Shown here: in pieces, positions 13,647-18,011 of the stretch | How the letters are laid out: every line of letters begins with the position of its first letter | Position numbering within the stretch: the first letter of the stretch is position 1 | Source: an uncultured Ruminococcus sp. | Lineage (GTDB): Bacteria; Bacillota; Clostridia; Oscillospirales; Ruminococcaceae | Assembly: GCA_900543105.1 (NCBI GenBank) | Contig: UQQA01000038.1 | Span: 1 to 18,011, forward strand | Length of the DNA: 18,011 nucleotides | Direction of reading: 5' to 3' | Made by a program: the position numbers and the translations under genes | The notes under the pieces: generated by a model | The model's input: only the letters and a program-made list of their open reading frames with translations | Told to the model about the DNA's origin: nothing | Database searches by the model: none

Positions 13647-14057
13647 GTGGATACGAGAATTATGAAAAATAAATGTTTGCAAACCAAAGTTATGGTTACT
13701 GAAAAACTTGCTGATGATGATTTTGGCATTGTTCTGTTGCGATATATGGGCGACGGAAACATAAATACAGACGAATTGGCAGAATTTATTTCTGTAGACA
13801 AAAGTACAATATTCCGATACAGAAAAAATGAAATCAAGCCCTCCTTAAAGTGACTAATGAAAATATGTATTGCCTTAAGATTATATAAGGAACGTTCTGA
13901 TTATCTTTTTGAGTTACGAGGAATTGCTCTGGGACATAACAGAACGCACCTTTTGTATAAAGCAATATTATCAGATGTTTTTTTGAGCAGCCGGACTATA
14001 AGTGATTATAATGACTTTTTAAGAGTAAATGGAGTTGGTGAAGAGGAACTTTTATGA
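13647..14057 (+). pseudogene. HTH regulator split by an in-frame TGA
   Basis: Two frames, 13647-13853 (68 residues) and 13857-14057 (66 residues), are in the same phase and separated only by TGA-CTA. Read through, they give one protein of about 136 residues. An N-terminal HTH-like part, ELAEFISVDKSTIFRYRKNE, runs into PSLK-(stop)-LMKICIALRLY, a natural continuation of an HTH scaffold. The end is ELRGIALGHNRTHLLYKAIL and DYNDFLRVNGV. I do not know the exact family. ATG 13857 has no ribosome binding site, which argues against two separate genes. The likely start is GTG 13647 or ATG 13662; an out-of-frame ATG at 13645 has the best spacing to AAGGAG and encodes a six-residue peptide ending on the second candidate start. 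It lies upstream of the recombinase and may have controlled it. Confidence 0.6.
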
Positions 14058-14090
14058 TATAGGCAAATAATTTATAATGGGAGTTCTATT

Positions 14091-14252
14091 ATGAAAGAGA
14101 AAAAAATCAAATGTACTATTGTAATTGAAAGAGCTTTTTCTGAGGCAGGAAATGATCTCGAGGGTATATACATAGATTTTATTGCAAAGAAAATAGCTGA
14201 AATGGTAAATAGTATGAGAGCTGAGGCTTTTGAGAAAAGTATATGTGAGTAA
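14091..14252 (+). CDS. Small protein (53 aa) upstream of the recombinase
   Basis: ATG 14091 follows GGGAG (14079-14083). The 53-residue product starts MKEKKIKCTIVIERAFSEAG and has a helical second half with IDFIAKKIAEMVNSM. No domain is recognised. Small genes of this size often sit between the regulator and the recombinase in Firmicutes elements, where some act as accessory factors, but no function can be assigned here. It ends only 8 bases before the recombinase promoter. Confidence 0.55.
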   Translation: MKEKKIKCTIVIERAFSEAGNDLEGIYIDFIAKKIAEMVNSMRAEAFEKSICE

Positions 14253-14260
14253 AATTTGTA

Positions 14261-14289
14261 TTGACATTACTGCTTTACTATGGTAAAAT
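14261..14289 (+). promoter_or_regulatory. Recombinase promoter
   Basis: TTGACA (14261-14266) and TAAAAT (14284-14289) have 17-bp spacing with TGG before the -10. Transcription would start near 14296, after the upstream in-frame ATG at 14280, which fixes the recombinase start at 14337. Confidence 0.8.
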
Positions 14290-14336
14290 GTAATTGCAAA
14301 TATCACTCGCTGTACCATAATGAAAGGAATTTGATT

Positions 14337-15938
14337 ATGGAACAGAGAATATTAAAAGCAGCTTGTTATTGCAGATTATCGGAAGATGATCTTAACGATG
14401 GGACAAGCATATCAATCGAAACGCAGATCACTATCGCAAAGCAGTATTGTAAAACCAATCGCATAGAAATTGTGGACTTCTATTGTGATGACGGTTACAC
14501 CGGTACGAATTTTGAGCGCCCTGCGTTCAAGCGAATGATAGGTGACATTGAAAAAGGCAAGGTCGATACGGTAGTTGTCAAAGACTTGTCAAGGTTCGGC
14601 AGAGAATCAATAAAGGTCAATTATTATACGCAGATGTTTTTCCCCGAAAACAACATCAACTTTATAATAATTGCCGATAACACTGTAATTACCGCAAACA
14701 GCACATATGACTTTATGCTCACCATTAAAAGTGCAATCAATGAGATATATCCTGCGGAGGTGTCTCAGAAGGTCAGACAGGCATTCAAGGCAAAGTCGAT
14801 GAACGGGGAGTTCCTTCACCCATACCTTCCGTATGGTTATGTAAAATCCACAACAGAAAGGAATCATCTTGTCGTTGATAAAAAGAATGCCGATGTTGTC
14901 AGAGACATCTTTGAAATGGTAGCGTACAAGGGAATGGGTATGAAGAAAATTTCCGATTATCTGTTGGAAAACAAAATTCTCAGTCCTGCTGCTCTGAGAG
15001 ATTACTCAAGAGGGGATTACAGTGACCCGAATCCTTACAGCTGGAATAAGTCCTCAATCAACAATCTTCTGCATAATGAGGTTTATTTTGGACGTATTAT
15101 TTATGGTAAACGGAGAAAGGTCAATTTCAAAAGTCAGAAGATAGTGACTACTGCCCGTGATGAGTGGATCGTATGCGAAAATGCACATGAAGCCATTATC
15201 AGTCAGGAGTTATGGGACGCAGCTCATCAAAGACTTGATGGACGCAGGAGAGAACGCAAAACAGAATGTGTGGATAATATGTATCGCAGCATTCTTATAT
15301 GTGCGGATTGTGGTGGTACAATGTGGATAACATCACCACCGAATAAAAGCACATTTTTTGTGTGCGGAAACAGCAGGGGAAGAAAAGCCGGTGTTGAGAG
15401 ATGTACAACCCATAACATAAGGCTTGATGATCTTAATGAGGCAGTGCTGGCGGATATAAATTCATTGCTTTGTGACTGTTGTACGGATTCGGAATCGTTC
15501 AGAGAAAAAGTCATGCATAAGGTAGTGGAAAAGCTGCCCGATGTTAATCAGCTTCAGCTTGAGCTTGATGAGCTTGACAGGAAAATCGAACGGGACAGCC
15601 GTAAGTATAAGCAGCTATATGATGATTATTATGATGGCGTAATAAAAAATGCAATGCTTTTTGAACAGATGTCAACTGAATGCAATAATCGCATCGAAAG
15701 TTGTACGGCACAAAAAGAGAAACTGCAATCGGATCTGAAATCAACTACCGAACATTTTGACAGTGTGGATAAATTTATCGGACTTATGCAGCGCTTTAAA
15801 AAGGTTGAGAGTCTTAACAAGGAAATCCTTAATTCACTGGTGGATAAGATAGAGGTCGGAGAGAGGACAAATACGGCGGCAGGGGAATACATACAAAATG
15901 TCAGAATAAAATACAAATTCATCGGTCAGCTGAATTGA
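14337..15938 (+). CDS. Large serine recombinase (transposon/ICE integrase)
   Basis: The start at ATG 14337 follows AAAGGA (14323-14328) and lies downstream of the promoter, giving 533 residues. The N-terminal resolvase domain (about 7-150) has ACYCRLS with catalytic Ser15 and DLSRFGR (83-89) in the active site. The recombinase DNA-binding domain follows (about 160-270: PYGYVKS, ADVVRDIFEMVA, WNKSSINNLLHNEVYFGR). A zinc ribbon uses C322, C325, C343 and C356. A coiled coil (about 400-490) and the final strand NVRIKYKFIG complete the family's layout. It cuts and rejoins DNA through a phosphoserine link to integrate or excise its element. All key residues are present, so it should be active. It differs from the recombinase at base 1 in its C-terminal sequence, so the window holds two distinct recombinases. 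Confidence 0.93.
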   Translation: MEQRILKAACYCRLSEDDLNDGTSISIETQITIAKQYCKTNRIEIVDFYCDDGYTGTNFERPAFKRMIGDIEKGKVDTVVVKDLSRFGRESIKVNYYTQMFFPENNINFIIIADNTVITANSTYDFMLTIKSAINEIYPAEVSQKVRQAFKAKSMNGEFLHPYLPYGYVKSTTERNHLVVDKKNADVVRDIFEMVAYKGMGMKKISDYLLENKILSPAALRDYSRGDYSDPNPYSWNKSSINNLLHNEVYFGRIIYGKRRKVNFKSQKIVTTARDEWIVCENAHEAIISQELWDAAHQRLDGRRRERKTECVDNMYRSILICADCGGTMWITSPPNKSTFFVCGNSRGRKAGVERCTTHNIRLDDLNEAVLADINSLLCDCCTDSESFREKVMHKVVEKLPDVNQLQLELDELDRKIERDSRKYKQLYDDYYDGVIKNAMLFEQMSTECNNRIESCTAQKEKLQSDLKSTTEHFDSVDKFIGLMQRFKKVESLNKEILNSLVDKIEVGERTNTAAGEYIQNVRIKYKFIGQLN

Positions 15939-15967
15939 CTTGATGAATAAATTGTTAAAGGTGGGTA

Positions 15968-16033
15968 GTGCTAAGATTTACTTGGGGAGCCAAGTTAGTT
16001 TTAAGGCGAACCAATCGAGAGGTCAGAGAGTAA
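15968..16033 (+). CDS. Possible leader peptide 1 (21 aa)
   Basis: GTG 15968 follows AAAGG (15957-15961) by six bases and opens a 21-codon frame (VLRFTWGAKLVLRRT...) ending at TAA 16031-16033. It runs into the 5' half of hairpin B. The stop overlaps the ATG of leader peptide 2. Short frames like this can occur by chance. Confidence 0.3.
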   Translation: MLRFTWGAKLVLRRTNREVRE

Positions 16034-16074
16034 TGTTTGTTAAACTCTTTATCCTCGGCGATAGGTCGCCTTAA
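16033..16074 (+). CDS. Possible leader peptide 2 (13 aa)
   Basis: ATG 16033 overlaps the previous stop (TAATG) and encodes MFVKLFILGDRSP, ending exactly at the last paired base of hairpin B (16074). Ribosomes on this frame would melt the hairpin. Confidence 0.3.
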   Translation: MFVKLFILGDRSP

Positions 16075-16126
16075 ATCGTTATATAGAGCCATTTATCGCC
16101 TTTACAGTTAAGAGTAGTTTATATTT

Positions 16127-16186
16127 GTATGGAAGCAGGGCTTCCGTATGCTTACGATAATGTAAGTGTACGGAAGCCCTTTTTTT
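16127..16186 (+). terminator. Terminator with overlapping antiterminator
   Basis: The terminator stem is 18 bp (16138-16155 with 16162-16179, two G-U pairs), loop GATAAT, then TTTTTTTT (16180-16186 and the preceding T). The competing hairpin GTATGGAAGC (16127-16136) with GCTTCCGTAT (16140-16149) uses the same 5' arm. The two cannot form together. Confidence 0.75.
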
Positions 16187-16211
16187 GTTGCCCGATGAAA
16201 GGAGAACAACG

Positions 16212-16862
16212 ATGAAGAAGAAAGAATATCCCAAAAATCTGTTATCGCAGGTGTTCGTAAACGGACTACCCACCGAGTTTCCCGATGACGTTGCTCTTGT
16301 GCTTGAATATATTATCCAAAAGACCTTGACCGAACGTGAGGGCAGGGTACTTGATTTGCGGTATAAAAGATATATGACAATGGCTGCTATCGGAGAGGAA
16401 TATGGTTTAAGAGCCGAAAGAATACGTCAGATCGAAGCAAAGGCTGTACGCAAGCTCCGTCACCCAAGCAGGAGCAAATATATCCTTATGGGTATGGAGG
16501 GCTATATCAACTATTTGAGAGATACAGCAGTAGATGAACGTTTAAGAGAGTATAAGAAAGAAATCGTTACTCTTGAAAAGAAAATTGCCGAATTAACTGA
16601 CACCGAATATGAAGAAGAAAAGAACGAACTTGAAAATGCCCCTTTAGCAGAGCTTGATTTGTCGGTACGAACTTTCAATATCCTTTACAGGGCAGGATAT
16701 TCGACAGTTAAGGAGTTGCTTGATGCTGATGCAGAGAAGATTGTCAGCCTGCCTAATTTGGGACTGAAAAATTTCTCCGACCTTATTGACGTGTTATCGG
16801 AAAAAGGCTTTGGGTGGAAATCAGCAGAGCTTTCCAAATCATATAGCAGAACAAAGGTGTGA
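16212..16862 (+). CDS. Sigma region 4 / RNA polymerase alpha-CTD fusion protein
   Basis: ATG 16212 is chosen because AAAGGAG (16198-16204) precedes it; the frame extends to 16185 inside the terminator, which is unlikely. The 216-residue protein has a sigma-70 region 4 helix-turn-helix at about 39-88 (LTEREGRVLDLRYKRYMTMA, then GLRAERIRQIEAKAVRKLRH, like the -35-binding helix). A coiled-coil linker at 107-142 leads to an alpha-CTD-like domain at 144-202 (LAELDLSVRTFNILYRAGYS, SLPNLGLKNFSDLIDVL). Sigma region 2 is absent, so it cannot melt a promoter alone. It could bind DNA through region 4 and DNA or activators through the alpha-CTD fold, steering host RNA polymerase to element promoters (inference). 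It is followed after 4 bases by repA, so both are in one unit behind the attenuator-like leader. Confidence 0.85.
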   Translation: MKKKEYPKNLLSQVFVNGLPTEFPDDVALVLEYIIQKTLTEREGRVLDLRYKRYMTMAAIGEEYGLRAERIRQIEAKAVRKLRHPSRSKYILMGMEGYINYLRDTAVDERLREYKKEIVTLEKKIAELTDTEYEEEKNELENAPLAELDLSVRTFNILYRAGYSTVKELLDADAEKIVSLPNLGLKNFSDLIDVLSEKGFGWKSAELSKSYSRTKV

Positions 16863-16866
16863 TATT

Positions 16867-17903
16867 ATGAAATCCGAATTTGACTACTATTACGGAGCAG
16901 AAGCCGAGCAATTTTCCTTTATCAAGATACCAAAGGTGCTATTCAGCGATAAGAAGCATTTTGGTAAGCTGTCAATAGGAGCAAAGATGATGTACGGCTT
17001 GCTGCTTGACCCGAATGAGCCTTAGCAGAAGAAATAACTGGTTTGACAATCAGAACAGGGTATATATCGTGTTTCCCATAGAGGATATAGTGGAGCAGCT
17101 GGGCATTTGCGGTGAAACGGCGGTCAAGCTCCTAAAGGAACTTGATGATGAAAACGGCATAGGTCTTATAAAAAAGAAACGCAGAGGTCAGGGTATGCCT
17201 TCCATTATATATGTGATGAACTTTATTGTTGAAGATGATGAACAGCCCGGAGCCGATACCCCGGAAGATGCTCCCGAAACGCAGGAAATTCCCGTTGAAA
17301 ATGAGAATAATTCAAGAAATTGGGAAATCCAAAATCAAGAATTCGGAAAAACCGAATTCAAGAAATCGGAAAAACCGAACTTTAGAATTCGGAAAAACCG
17401 AATGTAATAATACTAAAGAGAATAATACTGAAAAGAATAATACTGATATTAGTTATACTTACGATCAATCTATCAATCTGCCACGGACGGACTTTCAAAA
17501 TTTTTCACCCGGAGCTGACGGATTGATTGACGGAATAGACAGAAATGCAGTAGAGGAAGAAGTAAAGGCACAGATCGACTATGACTGCCTTATGTCTTTC
17601 AAGGACGATTCGGTTGTAAAAATGGTTGAGGAAATTAAGGATTTGATGGTGGACGTTCTATGCGGAGAGCGGAGTGTGGTATCCGAGGGAAAACGTGTGT
17701 CCGAAGAAACGGCGAAGGCTGCTTACAGAAAGATAACCTTTGAACACGTTCAGTATGTTCTGCACAGCCTTGTGAATTACCCCGACAAGATAAGCAGGAT
17801 AGACCGCTTCCTGACAACTTCGCTGTTCAACTCTGTTTATACGCTGATGAACTCCACCTTTGCAGGCTTTGAACACGATATGGGAATGAAGCTGCTGTTA
17901 TGA
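16867..17903 (+). pseudogene. RepA-type replication initiator broken by two frameshifts
   Basis: Three frames in series make one RepA_N-type initiator of ICEs and plasmids. Part 1 (16867-17025) has SEFDYYYGAEAEQFSFIKIP and GAKMMYGLLLD. It leaves frame at CCC 17010-17012; dropping one C restores LLLD-RMSLSRRNNW in part 2 (17013-17407). Part 2 has FPIEDIVEQLGICGETAVKL, a winged-helix region, and YVMNFIVED. The frame is lost again in the 23-bp repeats at 17341-17409. Part 3 (about 17387-17903) continues EFGKTECNNTKENNTE and the C-terminal domain VEEIKDLMVDVLC, YRKITFEHVQYVLHSLV, YTLMNSTFAGFEHDMGMK. Such proteins start replication of the excised element. As read it is inactive, unless the changes are sequencing errors or phase-variable. 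GTGTGATATTATG gives only a weak ribosome binding site, suggesting coupling to the upstream gene. Confidence 0.8.
17341..17409 (+). repeat. Three tandem 23-bp repeats in repA, each a small hairpin
   Basis: The core TCGGAAAAACCGA occurs at 17343-17355, 17366-17378 and 17389-17401, exactly 23 bases apart, and each can fold as TCGG/CCGA over AAAAA. A diverged fourth unit precedes at 17318-17340. Because 23 is not a multiple of three, successive units are read in different phases (EFGKTE, SEKPNF, IRKNR). Confidence 0.9.
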
Positions 17904-17930
17904 TATGGAAAATTGAAAGGAATGAGAAAA

Positions 17931-18011
17931 GTGGCTGAACTTTTGCTTGTTGCAGTTGTATTTGAGATTTGCCGAAGAATGACCCGTCACAGGCTTAAAA
18001 CGGCTCACTTT
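17931..18011 (+). CDS. Start of a further ICE gene (3' partial)
   Basis: The frame is open to the window end and begins VAELLLVAVVFEICRRMTRH. GTG 17931 is preferred over ATG 17922 because AAAGGA (17916-17921) is nine bases away from the GTG but directly abuts the ATG. The short hydrophobic stretch could be a membrane segment. The family is not recognisable from 27 residues. Confidence 0.45.
   Translation, partial: MAELLLVAVVFEICRRMTRHRLKTAHF

Larger units (their letters stand above)
15957..16187 (+). promoter_or_regulatory. Structured leader RNA with attenuator-like terminator switch
   Basis: Between the recombinase and the sigma-like gene lie 273 bases with heavy inverted-repeat content. 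Hairpin A is ACTTGG/CCAAGT (15980-15995). Hairpin B spans 16000-16075 and pairs in four blocks: TTTAAGGCGA(a)CC with GGTCGCCTTAA, ATCG/CGAT, GAGG/CCTC, and a 7-bp inner stem 16025-16031/16044-16050. The 5' arm of B can instead pair with TCGCCTT at 16097-16103. A terminator and a competing antiterminator follow. The gene downstream starts 26 bases after the terminator. This is the arrangement of a transcription attenuator or riboswitch-like leader. It matches no RNA family I can name. No clear promoter was seen for it; read-through from the recombinase promoter is possible. Confidence 0.6.

Noticed and set aside
14280..14336. Upstream ATG extending the recombinase by 19 residues
   Set aside because: It lies inside the promoter (TTGACA/TAAAAT) and before the expected transcription start; ATG 14337 has a proper ribosome binding site.
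13468..16105. CGCCTTTAC shared at 13471 and 16098 as possible attachment repeats of the second recombinase
   Set aside because: A single 9-base match between two several-hundred-base regions can occur by chance, and it is not placed at the recombinase end.
16138..16179. The terminator stem CCGTATG...TGTACGG resembles domain V of a group II intron
   Set aside because: The catalytic AGC triad and the bulge are missing, the stem is fully paired and it ends in a long T run, so it is a terminator.
17341..17409. Regularly spaced hairpin repeats like a CRISPR array
   Set aside because: The units are strictly tandem without spacers, lie inside a coding region and have no cas genes nearby.

Overview
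The window looks like DNA from a gut Clostridia species (Oscillospiraceae/Ruminococcus-like). The supporting signs are moderately AT-rich DNA, strong AGGAGG-type ribosome binding sites, near-consensus sigma-A promoters, a DUF6465-type protein and several gene families typical of integrative conjugative elements (ICEs) in that group. It reads as a patchwork of mobile-element modules carrying cargo. I worked by eye only, with no database search.

Layout. (1) Bases 1-1401 hold the 3' end of a large serine recombinase. About 24 bases after its stop begins a headless C-terminal piece of the giant helicase/methylase of ICEs, so this is a probable element/target junction. (2) Bases 1426-5756 are cargo: a lysine/alanine-rich DUF6465 protein (minus strand) diverging from a two-gene unit (unknown protein plus tandem HD-GYP protein), a small XRE regulator (minus), and a secreted DNA/RNA non-specific endonuclease whose Cys-rich C-terminal domain has been pushed out of frame. 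(3) Bases 5824-13222 are a complete type I restriction-modification operon, hsdM-rhuM-hsdS-(rhuM remnant)-hsdR, with a consensus promoter whose -35 box lies in a palindrome, and a terminator at the end. (4) Bases 13086-13644 are non-coding and contain a promoter-palindrome-terminator unit that could be a small RNA or the scar of a lost operon. (5) Bases 13571-15938 are a recombination module: an HTH regulator split by an in-frame TGA, a 53-residue small protein, and a full large serine recombinase with its own consensus promoter. (6) Bases 15957-18011 begin another ICE-type module: a highly structured leader with terminator and antiterminator hairpins and two overlapping mini-ORFs, a sigma-region-4/alpha-CTD fusion protein, a RepA-type replication initiator broken by two frameshifts, and the start of a further gene.

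How it fits together. HsdM, HsdS and HsdR form the methylating and restricting complex, RhuM is an accessory passenger, and the recombinases move the modules. The strongest candidates for something undescribed are the attenuator-like leader before the sigma/alpha-CTD gene, a hairpin inside the RhuM coding sequence that is kept by paired codon changes in two copies, and a 23-bp repeat array in repA where gain of one unit would restore the reading frame.
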